From: Streptomyces sp. NBC_01198 | Lineage (GTDB): Bacteria; Actinomycetota; Actinomycetes; Streptomycetales; Streptomycetaceae | Reading direction: 5' to 3' | Assembly (NCBI RefSeq): GCF_036010485.1 | Contig: NZ_CP108568.1 | Location: 1,488,001 to 1,552,000 of the forward strand | Length of the DNA stretch: 64,000 bases | Shown: positions 17,153 through 26,004 of the stretch, piece by piece | How the letters are laid out: each line of letters opens with the position of its first letter | Numbering within the stretch: the stretch's first letter is position 1 | Made by a program: the position numbers and the translations under genes | Notes under the pieces: generated by a model | What the model was told of the DNA's origin: nothing | Seen by the model: only the letters and a program-made list of their open reading frames with translations | Databases searched by the model: none

Positions 17153-17357
17153 GAACGAGTGTCCGAGATCACGGGGGAACTTCATCTTCCCCATGCTCTC
17201 CATGATGGACATCCTCCCGGGGCAGAACCCCTGATCTCGGATGTCCGCCAACGCGGATCAAGCCCAACCCATATCGACCCGGACGGCCGGCCGGTGCGGA
17301 TCACGCGGTGACATTGGACCGCTGCACCCGCAAGACCACCGGGCCGCCGCGACCTAC

Positions 17358-17393
17358 CGCCCCGCCGCCCCGCCGCCCCGCCGCCCCGCCGCC
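17358..17393. repeat. Short tandem repeat GCCGCCCC
   Basis: About four tandem copies of an 8-base GCCGCCCC unit in the non-coding region upstream of the sugar operon promoter. Confidence 0.6.
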
Positions 17394-17437
17394 GTGGGAA
17401 CGCTGCCATGAACTCGGTGGCCGATTTGTCAAGGCCG

Positions 17438-17466
17438 TTGACTTAAACCTGCCACCCTCCTATGGT
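17438..17466 (+). promoter_or_regulatory. Sigma-70-type promoter of the sugar operon
   Basis: TTGACT (17438-17443) and TATGGT (17461-17466) are separated by 17 bases, an excellent housekeeping-type promoter. The predicted start point, near 17473, falls at the first of the two operator palindromes. Confidence 0.75.
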
Positions 17467-17472
17467 TCACCG

Positions 17473-17515
17473 TCGAAGCGCTTCGATGCGCATCGTCGAA
17501 GCGCTTCGACGATGC
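17473..17515. promoter_or_regulatory. Tandem LacI-family operators
   Basis: TCGAAGCGCTTCGA occurs at 17473-17486 and again at 17496-17509, centres 23 bp apart. The second sits in a perfect 26-bp palindrome (17490-17515, arms GCATCGTCGAAGC). The central CG and the GAA-TTC arms are typical of LacI-type sites, and a LacI gene closes the operon. Binding would block the promoter at its start point. Confidence 0.85.
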
Positions 17516-17554
17516 GATCTCGCCATCCTTCCGACCCAGGTGGAGGTCCCTTCA

Positions 17555-18850
17555 ATGTTGAAGGCGCGCAGCCCGATAGCCCTGACCGCCCTTGCCCTGA
17601 CGGGCACCCTGCTCCTCACCTCCTGCGGGAGCTCGGGCGGCGGATCGCAGGGCGACGGCAAGACACTCAAGCTGTGGCACTACGAGGGGCCCGACAGTGC
17701 CATGGGTATCGCCTGGAACCAGGCGATAGCCGAGTTCAAGAAGACGCACCCCGGTGTCAAGGTGGAGTTCGAGGCGAAGGGCTTCGAACAGATACAGAAG
17801 ACCGCCTCGATGGTCCTCAACTCCAACGACGCCCCGGACGTCATGGAGTACAACAAGGGCAACGCGACCGCCGGCCTGCTGGCCAAGCAGGGCCTGTTGA
17901 CCGACCTGACCCCGCAGGTCACCAAGTACGGCTGGGACAAGCTGCTCAGCCCGAGCGTGAAGACCACGAGCCAGTACAACGCCCAGGGCGTGATGGGGTC
18001 CGGCAATTGGTACGGCGTCCCCAACTTCGGCGAGTACACGATGGTGTACTACAACAAGGACCTCTTCGAGAAGAACGGCGTCAAGGTCCCCACCACGCCG
18101 GACGAGTTCAACGCCGCGCTGGCCGCGTTCAAGGCCAAGGGCATCACGCCGCTGGCGAACGCCGGAGCGGAGTACCCCGCCCAGCAGTACCTCTACCAGC
18201 TGGCCCTGACCAAGGCCGACCGCAAGTGGGTCGACGCCTTCGAGCTGTACAAGGGCAAGGCCGACTTCCACGACCCGGCCTGGACGTACGCGGCCGACAC
18301 CTTCGCCGACTGGGTCTCCAAGGGCTACATCGCCAAGACCTCCAGCAGCACCAAGGCCGAGGACGCGGGCGTCTCCTTCATCAACGGCAAGGCCCCGATC
18401 TTCTTCTCGGGGAGCTGGTGGTACGGGCGCTTCAAGACGGAGAACAAGTTCAACTGGGGCTCCTTCCTGTGGCCCGGAGCAACGATGTCCCCCGGCTCGG
18501 GCGGCAACCTCTGGGTCGTACCGAAGAACGCCAAGAACAAACAGCTGGCCTACGACTTCATCGACATCACGATGAAGAAGGAGATCCAGAACACGCTGGG
18601 GAACAACGGCGGCGTCCCGGTGGCGGCCGACCCCTCGGCGATCACCGACCCGGCGTCCAAGCAGCTGATCGAGAACTTCAACCAGCTCTCCGCCGCGGAC
18701 GGCCTCGCCTTCTACCCCGACTGGCCGGTCCCGGGCTTCTACGACGTGATGGTCTCGGCCGTGCAGAAGCTGATCACCGGCAGCGCCAAGCCCGACGAGG
18801 TCCTCGACCAGCTCCAGAAGGCCTATGACGCGGGTGTTCCCACGTCATGA
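17555..18850 (+). CDS. ABC sugar transporter substrate-binding lipoprotein
   Basis: A 431-residue family-1 extracellular solute-binding protein. The signal peptide ends in the lipobox LLTSCGSS with Cys24 as the lipidation site. The mature protein has the usual KTLKLWHYEGPDSAMGIAWN start, a PDVMEYNKGN hinge block, NWYGVPNFGEYTMVYYNKDL and SGGNLWVVPKNAKNKQ. It captures an oligosaccharide, probably a xylo- or gluco-oligosaccharide given the GH31 enzyme downstream. GGAGG precedes the ATG. The stop overlaps the next ATG (ATGA at 18847). Confidence 0.93.
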   Translation: MLKARSPIALTALALTGTLLLTSCGSSGGGSQGDGKTLKLWHYEGPDSAMGIAWNQAIAEFKKTHPGVKVEFEAKGFEQIQKTASMVLNSNDAPDVMEYNKGNATAGLLAKQGLLTDLTPQVTKYGWDKLLSPSVKTTSQYNAQGVMGSGNWYGVPNFGEYTMVYYNKDLFEKNGVKVPTTPDEFNAALAAFKAKGITPLANAGAEYPAQQYLYQLALTKADRKWVDAFELYKGKADFHDPAWTYAADTFADWVSKGYIAKTSSSTKAEDAGVSFINGKAPIFFSGSWWYGRFKTENKFNWGSFLWPGATMSPGSGGNLWVVPKNAKNKQLAYDFIDITMKKEIQNTLGNNGGVPVAADPSAITDPASKQLIENFNQLSAADGLAFYPDWPVPGFYDVMVSAVQKLITGSAKPDEVLDQLQKAYDAGVPTS

Positions 18851-19776
18851 GTTACGGCTCGCAGCGCGGGCAGGCACCGATCCGCCGGCGCCACCCGCGC
18901 AACACGTACGCGCTGTACCTCGTCCCGGGCGCCCTCGCCTTCCTGGCGGTCATCGCGCTGCCGTTCGCGATGAACATCTGGTACAGCTTCACCGACTGGC
19001 AGGGGGTCGGCTCGCCGAAGTGGACCGGCCTGGACAACTACCGGCAGCTGTTCGAGGATTCGCAGTTCTGGGAGTCCTTCCGGCACAGCCTCGCCATGGT
19101 CCTGGCCATGTCGGTGATCCCCACCACCGTCGGGCTGGTGGTCGCGGCCGCGCTGTTCGACTTCGTCGGCAAGCACTTCGGGTCCAAGCTGGCCAGCGTG
19201 CTGCGGGCGTGCTTCTACCTCCCGCAGGTGCTGCCGATCACGGTGGCCGGAATCGTCTGGAGCTGGATCCTCGCCCCCGAGGGCGGCTCGCTCAACGCGG
19301 CCCTGAAGGCGGTCGGCCTGGGCTCGCTGCGGCAGGACTGGCTCGGTGATCCGAACTTCGCGCTCTACAGCGTGATGGCCGTGATGGTCTGGGTCCAACT
19401 GGGCTTCCCGGTCGTGATCTTCATGTCGGGTCTGCAGCGGGTCGATCCGGCCCTCCACGAAGCCGCTGAGCTTGACGGAACCTCGTGGTGGCAGCGGTTC
19501 TGGCATGTGACGCTGCCACAACTGCGCCCGGAGATCTACGTGGTGATGTTGTGGTGCACCATCGCGGCGCTCAAGGTCTTCGGCGCGGTGTACGTCCTGA
19601 CCAAGGGCGGGCCCGCCGATTCCACCAACGTGCCCTCCTACTTCTCGTTCGCCACGTTCTTCGAGAAGACCCAGGTCGGCTACGGATCCGCCATCGCGAC
19701 CGTGATGACGCTGATCATCCTGGCGCTGGCCGTCGTCGGTCTGCGCTTCCAGGCCAAGGCGGAGGACGAACGATGA
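18847..19776 (+). CDS. ABC sugar permease (MalF/UgpA type)
   Basis: A 309-residue inner-membrane permease with six predicted spans. The EAA loop that contacts the ATPase reads EAAELDGTSWWQRFWHVTLP (residues about 206-225). It is the first of the usual permease pair and is translationally coupled on both sides. No ATPase gene is present; such Streptomyces systems usually share the MsiK ATPase encoded elsewhere. Confidence 0.92.
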   Translation: MSYGSQRGQAPIRRRHPRNTYALYLVPGALAFLAVIALPFAMNIWYSFTDWQGVGSPKWTGLDNYRQLFEDSQFWESFRHSLAMVLAMSVIPTTVGLVVAAALFDFVGKHFGSKLASVLRACFYLPQVLPITVAGIVWSWILAPEGGSLNAALKAVGLGSLRQDWLGDPNFALYSVMAVMVWVQLGFPVVIFMSGLQRVDPALHEAAELDGTSWWQRFWHVTLPQLRPEIYVVMLWCTIAALKVFGAVYVLTKGGPADSTNVPSYFSFATFFEKTQVGYGSAIATVMTLIILALAVVGLRFQAKAEDER

Positions 19777-20594
19777 CCACCGTGAAGCGCTTCCCGGCGC
19801 TGGCAGCGATCGTCGTCGGGGCCGTGCTCATGGTGCTGCCGCTGCTGATCGTGCTGAACAACGCGCTGAAGTCGCCCGGCGACTACTCCACCCACGGCCC
19901 GCTCGCGCTGCCGCACGGGATCTACCTGGACGGCCTGAAGGACTTCTGGAACCGGGTGGACTTCGGGCGGATGCTCCTCAACTCCACCGTGATCTCCGGT
20001 TCGGTGGCGGTGCTGGGCGTCGTGCTGTCGGTCCTCAACGCGTACGCCATCGGCATCGGCAGGGTCAAGGGCCGCACCTGGATCCTGGCCTTCTTCGTCC
20101 TGGCCAACGTGCTGCCACAGGAAGCCCTGGTCTATCCGCTGTACTATCTGAGCAAGCAGGCTGGCCTGTACGACACCCGGCTCAGCCTGGTGATCGTCTT
20201 CACCGTCATCCAATCGGCGTTCGGCACTTACCTGCTCTCCTCGGTCCTGGGCGCGTTCCCCAAGGAGATCATCGAGGCCGCCCGGATCGACGGCGCCAAC
20301 AGCTGGCAGGTGCTCTACCGGATCGTGGTGCCGGTCAGCCGCTCCACCCTCGGTGTCCTGCTGGTCTTCTTCTTCATCTGGACGTGGAACGAGTTCCTGC
20401 TGCCCCTGGTGCTGCTGCCGTCGAACGACAACCAGACGGTGTCGCTCGCGCTCGGCGTCCTGCAGGGCCAGCGGCTGATGGACGCGACGATGACCAACGC
20501 CGCCGGCCTGCTCGGCGCACTGCCGGCGGTGGTCTTCTTCCTGCTCTTCCAGCGCACGTTGACCCGCGGCATCGCCGTGGGCTCGGTCAAGTGA
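19773..20594 (+). CDS. ABC sugar permease (MalG/UgpE type)
   Basis: A 273-residue second permease with six spans. The EAA loop is EAARIDGANSWQVLYRIVVP. Its ATG overlaps the previous stop (ATGA at 19773). It forms the heteromeric channel with the preceding permease. An 82-base gap with a GAAAGG ribosome binding site separates it from the alpha-xylosidase gene. Confidence 0.92.
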   Translation: MTTVKRFPALAAIVVGAVLMVLPLLIVLNNALKSPGDYSTHGPLALPHGIYLDGLKDFWNRVDFGRMLLNSTVISGSVAVLGVVLSVLNAYAIGIGRVKGRTWILAFFVLANVLPQEALVYPLYYLSKQAGLYDTRLSLVIVFTVIQSAFGTYLLSSVLGAFPKEIIEAARIDGANSWQVLYRIVVPVSRSTLGVLLVFFFIWTWNEFLLPLVLLPSNDNQTVSLALGVLQGQRLMDATMTNAAGLLGALPAVVFFLLFQRTLTRGIAVGSVK

Positions 20595-20676
20595 CGCGTT
20601 CGCGCACCCGGCCGCCGCTCCCTCTCCCCTGTACCACCGCCGCCCACCGGCGCACCCACCGTGAAAGGCCTCGACG

Positions 20677-22953
20677 ATGAAGTTCACCGACGGATACTGG
20701 CTGCTGCGCGAGGGGGTGTCGGCGGCGTACCCGGCCGGGGTGCTCGATGTCACGGTGGGCGAGGGCGCGTTGACCGTCCACGCCCCCACCGTGCCGGTCC
20801 GGCACCGGGGGGACCTGCTCAAGGGGCCGCTGGTGACCATCGACTGCACCGCGCCGATGCCGGACGTCATCGGGGTGCGGATCACCCACTTCGCCGGCGG
20901 CGAGGACCGGGGACCGCACTTCGCGGTGGCCGGGGCGGCGCACGGGGCGGTGGCCGCGGTCGGCTCCGACGAGGCGGTCCTCACCAGCGGGGACCTGAGC
21001 CTGCACTTGGGGTTGCGCAAAGGCTGGACGATGGACTTCCGGGCCGGAGGCCGGACGCTGACCAGCAGCGACGCCAAGGCCATGGGCTTCATGGAGACGG
21101 CCGAGGGCGGCCACTACGTCCGCGAGCAACTGCGGCTGCGCGTCGGCACGTCGGTCTATGGGCTCGGCGAGCGCTTCGGCCCCCTGGTCAAGAACGGCCA
21201 GACCGTGGACATCTGGAACGCCGACGGCGGCACCAGCAGCGAGCAGTCCTACAAGAACGTCCCGTTCTACCTTACCGACGCGGGGTACGGCGTCTTCGTC
21301 GACGACCCGGGGAAGGTCTCCTTCGAGGTCGCCTCGGAGCAGGTCTCCCGCGTGGGGTTCAGCGTGGCGGGCCAGCAGCTCCAGTACTACGTCATCCACG
21401 GGCCCTCGCCCAAGGAGATCCTGCGCAAGTACACCGCGCTGACCGGTCGCCCCGCGCTGCCGCCGGCCTGGTCCTTCGGCCTGTGGCTCACCACGTCCTT
21501 CACCACCTCGTACGACGAGCAGACGGTCACCTCCTTCACCGAGGGGATGGCCGAGCGCGACCTGCCGCTGTCGGTCTTCCACTTCGACTGCTTCTGGATG
21601 CGCGAGTTCAACTGGTGCGACTTCGCATGGGACCCGCGGGTGTTCCCCGACCCCGAGGGCATGCTGCGCAGACTCAAGGAGCGCGGCCTGAACATCTCGG
21701 TGTGGATCAACCCCTACATCGCCCAGCGCTCACCGCTGTTCGCCGAGGGCAAGGCGGCCGGCTACCTGGTGAAGCGGCCCGACGGCGGGGTCTGGCAGTG
21801 GGACCTGTGGCAGCCCGGCATGGGGCTGGTGGACTTCACCAACGCGCAGGCATGCGCGTGGTACGCCGGGAAGCTCGAAGCGCTGCTGGAGATGGGCGTC
21901 GACTGCTTCAAGACCGACTTCGGCGAGCGGATCCCCACCGACGTCGAGTGGTTCGACGGGTCCGACCCGGAGCGGATGCACAACTACTACACGTTCCTCT
22001 ACAACAAGACCGTCTTCGAGGTGCTGCGCAAGCACCGCGGCAAGGGCGACGCCGTGCTGTTCGCCCGCTCGGCGACCGCCGGCGGCCAGCAGTTCCCCGT
22101 CCACTGGGGCGGCGACAGCGAGTCCACCTGGGAGTCGATGGCCGAGTCGCTGCGCGGCGGGCTCTCGCTCGGCCTGTCCGGCTTCGGCTACTGGAGCCAT
22201 GACATCGGCGGGTTCGAGGGCCTTCCCGATGCGGGGCTGTTCAAGCGCTGGACCGCGTTCGGCATGCTCTCCTCGCACAGCCGCCTGCACGGCTCGTCCT
22301 CCTACCGGGTCCCGTGGCTGTTCGACGAGGAGGCGGTGGACGTGCTGCGCCACTTCACCCGCCTCAAGCTCAGCCTGATGCCATACCTCTACCAGGCGGC
22401 GTACCAGGCGCACACCGAGGGCGTCCCGATGATGCGGGCGATGGTGCTGGAGTTCCCCGACGACCCCGCGTGCGCCCACCTGGAGCGGCAGTACATGCTG
22501 GGCGGCGACCTGCTCGTCGCACCGGTGTTCTCGCCCACCGGCGAGGTCTCCTACTACGTGCCCGAGGGCACGTGGACCCACTTCACCACCGGCGAGACCG
22601 TCACCGGTCCGCGCTGGGTGCACGAGACGCACGACTACCTCGGCGTACCGCTGCTGGTCCGCCCTGGCGCCGCCGTACCGGTCGGCGCGGGCACCGACCG
22701 CCCGGACAGCACCTGGGCCGACGACGTGACCGTCCGGGTCTTCCGGCCGGCGGACGACTCCCGTACCACCGTGCGCGTCCCGCACCCGGACGGCTCGACG
22801 GCGACTGAGGTCACCGTCGTCCGCGAGGGCACGGCGCTGCGGGCGGACAGCAGCGACCCGTCACTGCCGTGGGGCGTCGAAGTGGTGGGAGGGCCGTCGG
22901 CCCGGGCCGATGCGGGTACAGGTAGCCTCACCATCGGTCTGTCCGGCTTGTGA
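20677..22953 (+). CDS. GH31 alpha-xylosidase (YicI type)
   Basis: A 758-residue glycoside hydrolase family 31 enzyme, close in length to E. coli YicI (772). The nucleophile is Asp414 in CFKTDFGERIPTDV and the acid/base is Asp480 in HWGGDSESTW. The KTDFGE signature is the one that marks alpha-xylosidases rather than alpha-glucosidases. SSYRVPWLFDEEAVDVLRHF and the N-terminal beta-sandwich also fit. There is no signal peptide, so it releases xylose from imported isoprimeverose-like sugars inside the cell. It completes an uptake-degradation operon. Confidence 0.92.
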   Translation: MKFTDGYWLLREGVSAAYPAGVLDVTVGEGALTVHAPTVPVRHRGDLLKGPLVTIDCTAPMPDVIGVRITHFAGGEDRGPHFAVAGAAHGAVAAVGSDEAVLTSGDLSLHLGLRKGWTMDFRAGGRTLTSSDAKAMGFMETAEGGHYVREQLRLRVGTSVYGLGERFGPLVKNGQTVDIWNADGGTSSEQSYKNVPFYLTDAGYGVFVDDPGKVSFEVASEQVSRVGFSVAGQQLQYYVIHGPSPKEILRKYTALTGRPALPPAWSFGLWLTTSFTTSYDEQTVTSFTEGMAERDLPLSVFHFDCFWMREFNWCDFAWDPRVFPDPEGMLRRLKERGLNISVWINPYIAQRSPLFAEGKAAGYLVKRPDGGVWQWDLWQPGMGLVDFTNAQACAWYAGKLEALLEMGVDCFKTDFGERIPTDVEWFDGSDPERMHNYYTFLYNKTVFEVLRKHRGKGDAVLFARSATAGGQQFPVHWGGDSESTWESMAESLRGGLSLGLSGFGYWSHDIGGFEGLPDAGLFKRWTAFGMLSSHSRLHGSSSYRVPWLFDEEAVDVLRHFTRLKLSLMPYLYQAAYQAHTEGVPMMRAMVLEFPDDPACAHLERQYMLGGDLLVAPVFSPTGEVSYYVPEGTWTHFTTGETVTGPRWVHETHDYLGVPLLVRPGAAVPVGAGTDRPDSTWADDVTVRVFRPADDSRTTVRVPHPDGSTATEVTVVREGTALRADSSDPSLPWGVEVVGGPSARADAGTGSLTIGLSGL

Positions 22954-22966
22954 GGGGAGTCGCACA

Positions 22967-24010
22967 GTGGGCCGTCGACCGAAGGAGCTCATGGTCAAGA
23001 TCACTGACGTCGCCAGGCATGCCGGGGTCTCCCCCAGCACCGTGAGCTACGCGCTCAGCGGCAAGCGCCCGATCTCCGACGAGACGAGGCTGCGCGTCGA
23101 GCGCAGCATCGTCGAACTCGGCTACCGGCCGCACGCCGGGGCCCGGTCGCTGGCCAGCAGCCGGGCCCGGGTGATCGCGCTGGTGCTCCCGCTGCGCAAG
23201 GGGATCCACGTACCGGTGGTGATGCAGTTCGCCACCTCGGTGGTCACCGCGGCCCGGGAGCACGACCACGACGTGCTCCTCCTCACCCAGAGCGAGGGTG
23301 AGGAGGGGCTCGTCAGGGTGGCCCGAAGCGCCATGGCGGACGCGTTCGTCATCATGGACGTGGAACTGGACGACCGCAGGCTGCCGCTGTTGCGCACCCT
23401 GGACACGCCCTCGGTGCTGATCGGGTTCCCCGCCGATCCAACCGGCCTGACCTGTATCGACCTGGACTTCCAACAGGCCGCCGAGGCATGCGTGGACCAT
23501 CTGGCCGCGCTCGGGCACCGCCGGGTGGCGCTGGTCGGATCACCGCCGGAGGTCTACGTCCGCGAGACCGGCTTCGGCCGGCGGGTGGCCGCGGGGTTCA
23601 CCGCCGCCGCGGACCGGAACGGACTGCGCTCGACGGTACTGCCGTGTGTCGACACCCCGATCGCGGCGCGGGCGATGGCCGAGCGGCTGGTGCGGGAGCA
23701 GCCGGATCTGACCGGCGTCGTGGTGCACAACGAACCGATCGTCCAGCCGCTCATCGAAGCCCTCATGGCCCAGGGACTGCGGATCCCGCAGGACATCTCG
23801 GTCGCCGCCATCTGCCCCGACGAGATCGCCGAGCACGCCCCGGTCCCGATCACGTCGGTGTCCATCCCCTCCGTCGAGATCGGCCGGCGTGCGGTGGGGC
23901 TGCTGATGTCGAAGCTGCAGGGCCACGAGGCGCCGGAGTCCACGGTGCTGCCGGTCTGCTTCACCCCGCGGGGCACGACCGCCGCGCCCCCGCTCCCCCG
24001 GCAGGAGTAG
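22967..24010 (+). CDS. LacI-family transcriptional regulator
   Basis: A 347-residue repressor. The HTH is at the N-terminus (VKITDVARHAGVSPSTVSYA) with hinge YRPHAGARSLASSRARVIAL, followed by a periplasmic-binding-protein-like sensor (TCIDLDFQQAAEACVDHLAA, GHRRVALVG). GTG 22967 has a GGGGAG eight bases upstream; ATG 22991 is a possible shorter start. It lies 13 bases after the alpha-xylosidase stop and is probably the repressor that binds the tandem palindromes at 17473-17515, with the transported sugar as inducer. Confidence 0.9.
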   Translation: MGRRPKELMVKITDVARHAGVSPSTVSYALSGKRPISDETRLRVERSIVELGYRPHAGARSLASSRARVIALVLPLRKGIHVPVVMQFATSVVTAAREHDHDVLLLTQSEGEEGLVRVARSAMADAFVIMDVELDDRRLPLLRTLDTPSVLIGFPADPTGLTCIDLDFQQAAEACVDHLAALGHRRVALVGSPPEVYVRETGFGRRVAAGFTAAADRNGLRSTVLPCVDTPIAARAMAERLVREQPDLTGVVVHNEPIVQPLIEALMAQGLRIPQDISVAAICPDEIAEHAPVPITSVSIPSVEIGRRAVGLLMSKLQGHEAPESTVLPVCFTPRGTTAAPPLPRQE

Positions 24011-24019
24011 GGGGGCGCC

Positions 24020-24215
24020 GTGGGTGCCGAAAATGCCATCCACACAGGTCAGCAGGCATTTCGGCGGTCTGCAGCGCCGGTAGAGGACAGCCCTCTTTGA
24101 ACGACTTCACGTTGGGCCGACCGTCCGTTGAACACGTTCAAGTGGATCGCGCTCGGTGCTCACCCGGTGATGGCTGGAAGTGGCGGTGAGCTGCGTGGAT
24201 GAGGTTCTCGGCAGG
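24020..24215 (-). repeat. 196-bp repeat, inverted copy of 10607-10802
   Basis: The reverse complement is about 93 percent identical to 10607-10802 by eye and includes the same hairpin and TTGAAC-GT-GTTCAA palindrome. It begins ten bases after the LacI stop. On its other side lies the C-terminal remnant of an IS5-type transposase, which suggests that it is the terminal non-coding part of that element. Confidence 0.8.
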
Positions 24216-24249
24216 AACAGTGTTGGTTGATCTGCTGGTTTCACCCTGC

Positions 24250-24400
24250 CATGGCGAGGTTGTACATGGTAGCGACGGCCTGGACGGCCTGGGTGGAGGC
24301 CGTCGCCTTTCAGGCGGCAGTCGCGGAGGATCTTCCCGTTCTTCATGCGGGCGAACCGCCGTGCAGCAACCGCGTGCTGCACGAGCAGCACACTTGAGCC
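24250..24400 (-). pseudogene. IS5-family transposase C-terminal remnant
   Basis: The minus strand reads RRFARMKNGKILRDCRLKGDG, then, after a frameshift, AVATMYNLAMAG and a stop. This is the characteristic end of an IS5 (DDE_Tnp_4) transposase. The N-terminus of a similar protein lies on the far side of the inserted element at 25618-25759. Confidence 0.75.
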
Positions 24401-25617
24401 TGTGCCGCTCGAAAATACGATTCAGCCCTGTGAGCTGCGGCGATGCTGGGTGGTCAGGCAGCGTGGTGATACTGGTTGAGTAGGCCGTTGCAGACGGGTT
24501 GTCGCCGGATCCGGTGTGCTTTGAGGTCGGTGACGGTGGCCGGGGTGGGCGGTTCGGTGCTGTCTGGCGGTATTTGGTGCCGGGATTGGTGGGGGCGGTG
24601 CTGGTCGTAGTGCCTGGTGTAGGCGGTGGGCACTGTGTGGGCGTGGGCGTCGTTGTAGACGAGGATTCGGTCGAGGATCTCACGGCGCAGGGTTCCGACG
24701 ACTCGTTCGCAGATGGCGTTCGCTTTCGGTGCCCGGGGTGGGCTGAGCAGGATCTCCACATCGTCTGCCGTGAAGACGGCGTCGAAGGACCGGGTGTACT
24801 TCGAGTCGCGGTCCCGGAGCAGGAAGCGCAGTGAGTCCATCCGGCACCCCAGCGTCATGGCGAGGTTGGCCTGCTGGGTGGTCCACTCGGCCGTGGGATG
24901 GGCGGTGATGCCGGCGAGGTGGAGGCGCCGGGTCCCGTGCTCGATGAAGATCAGGACGTAGAGGCGCTTGCATGAAACGGTATCGAGGTGCAGGAAGTCG
25001 GCGGCAATGAGTCCGTGGGCCTGGGCGGGGAGGAACTGGTGCCAGGTCGGGCCGGATCGCTGCGGGGCGGGGTCGATGCCGGCAGCGTGCAGGATCTCCC
25101 AGACCGTGGAGGGCGCGATCGGGAAGCCGAGGCGGGCGGGTTCGCCCTGTATCCGGCGATGACCCCAGGCGCTGTTCCCGCGGGCCTGGCGCAGGATGAG
25201 GCGCTTGACGCTCGGCGCGGTGGAGGGGCGACCGTGGTGCTGGGCGAATGTCCATTTCCGCTTGACGAGCTCCCGGTGCCAGCGCAGCGGCGTGGTCGGT
25301 GTGACCGCGAAGACCTCGCGCCATCGCCCGCGGGGGACCAATCGTGAGAGCGTGGCCAGCCGGATCCGGTCGGCTGGCTCGTAGTGGACCCGCGCGATCT
25401 GACGGCGCAGCACCGCGTTCTCGTGCCGGAGCGCCAACACCTCCGCGTCCTTGGCCACGCGGCTGCGCAGCACGGCGACGGGCACCATGACCAGATTCCC
25501 GGCCAGCGCGGTGACGATCGACAACACCATCGAGGCATCGTCCCAGATGCTGTACGGACTCCGCTCGGCAGGAAGACCCTGCAGGTCACGCCCGGAATCG
25601 TGTTTCCGAGCGGGACA
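24401..25617 (-). mobile_element. Insertion sequence with rve transposase (about 1217 bp)
   Basis: The ends are inverted repeats: TGTGCCGCTCGAAAATACG at 24401 and, read inward from 25617, TGTCCCGCTCGGAAACACG. One transposase gene fills it. It lies between the N- and C-terminal pieces of an IS5-type transposase, so it landed in an older element that has also lost its middle. A truncated relative is at 10197-10606. Confidence 0.82.
24454..25530 (-). CDS. Integrase-core (rve) transposase
   Basis: A 358-residue transposase. An N-terminal coiled segment (KDAEVLALRHENAVLRRQIA) leads into an HTH and the DDE core: FLHLDTV (Asp), FLLRDRDSKYT (Asp) and ICERVVGTLRREILD (Glu), all present. The C-terminus has YTRHYDQHRPHQ. 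ATG 25530 (MVLSIVTALAGNL) is preferred to the longer open frame because the truncated copy at 10284 has the same start. It may be functional. Confidence 0.85.
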   Translation of the reverse strand: MVLSIVTALAGNLVMVPVAVLRSRVAKDAEVLALRHENAVLRRQIARVHYEPADRIRLATLSRLVPRGRWREVFAVTPTTPLRWHRELVKRKWTFAQHHGRPSTAPSVKRLILRQARGNSAWGHRRIQGEPARLGFPIAPSTVWEILHAAGIDPAPQRSGPTWHQFLPAQAHGLIAADFLHLDTVSCKRLYVLIFIEHGTRRLHLAGITAHPTAEWTTQQANLAMTLGCRMDSLRFLLRDRDSKYTRSFDAVFTADDVEILLSPPRAPKANAICERVVGTLRREILDRILVYNDAHAHTVPTAYTRHYDQHRPHQSRHQIPPDSTEPPTPATVTDLKAHRIRRQPVCNGLLNQYHHAA

Positions 25618-25759
25618 GGGCGAATGCGAGGAGGGCTTGGCGGCCGGCACTCAGCTTCCGCCAGCGGGAGCTGATCGCACAGCGGCGCCGCCGCAGTTGC
25701 TCGGCGAGGAAGCGGAGGGTGGAGCTGGACACGTCCACGCCGGACGGGTAGACAAGCAT
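25618..25759 (-). pseudogene. IS5-family transposase N-terminal remnant
   Basis: From ATG 25759 the minus strand reads MLVYPSGVDVSSSTLRFLAE, QLRRRRCAISSRWRKLSAG, RQALLAFA, the start of an IS5-type (DDE_4) transposase. It is cut at 25617 by the inserted element. Confidence 0.8.
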
Positions 25760-26004
25760 CCGAAGCCTCTGGTGGAGACGGTTCTCTTGGTCGAAAACCC
25801 ATCTACCAGGGGCTTCGCCATGTTGTCACCCCAACTGCACACCGCATCCGCAGGTTGGAAAAGGCTCAGTTCATGGCCACGTTTCTCCCTTAGGTGGCCA
25901 GCTACTCCTGCAGCTTGAGGGGCGCTTTGAGGGGTGGTGGGATTCTCGGGACACTCTTCCCGGCGCGCGCGAGGCGTGGCGGTGGCAGCCCGGGCTGCGC
26001 GGCG

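Larger units (their letters stand above)
14601..17184 (+). mobile_element. IS3-family element A, interrupted by element B
   Basis: The terminal repeats are TGAAGCTTCCCCGTGGACCT (from 14601) and, read inward from 17184, TGAAGTTCCCCCGTGATCTC. Without the inserted element it would be 1264 bp. It carries orfA and an orfB that is split at 15138/16456 and also frameshifted near 17012. I see no target duplication at its ends. A 261-bp internally deleted relative with its own target duplication is at 28064-28324. Confidence 0.85.

Noticed and set aside
17358..17393. GCCGCCCC repeats as part of a coding sequence
   Set aside because: The open frame across them has no start signal and runs into the promoter of the sugar operon. 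It is a simple repeat.
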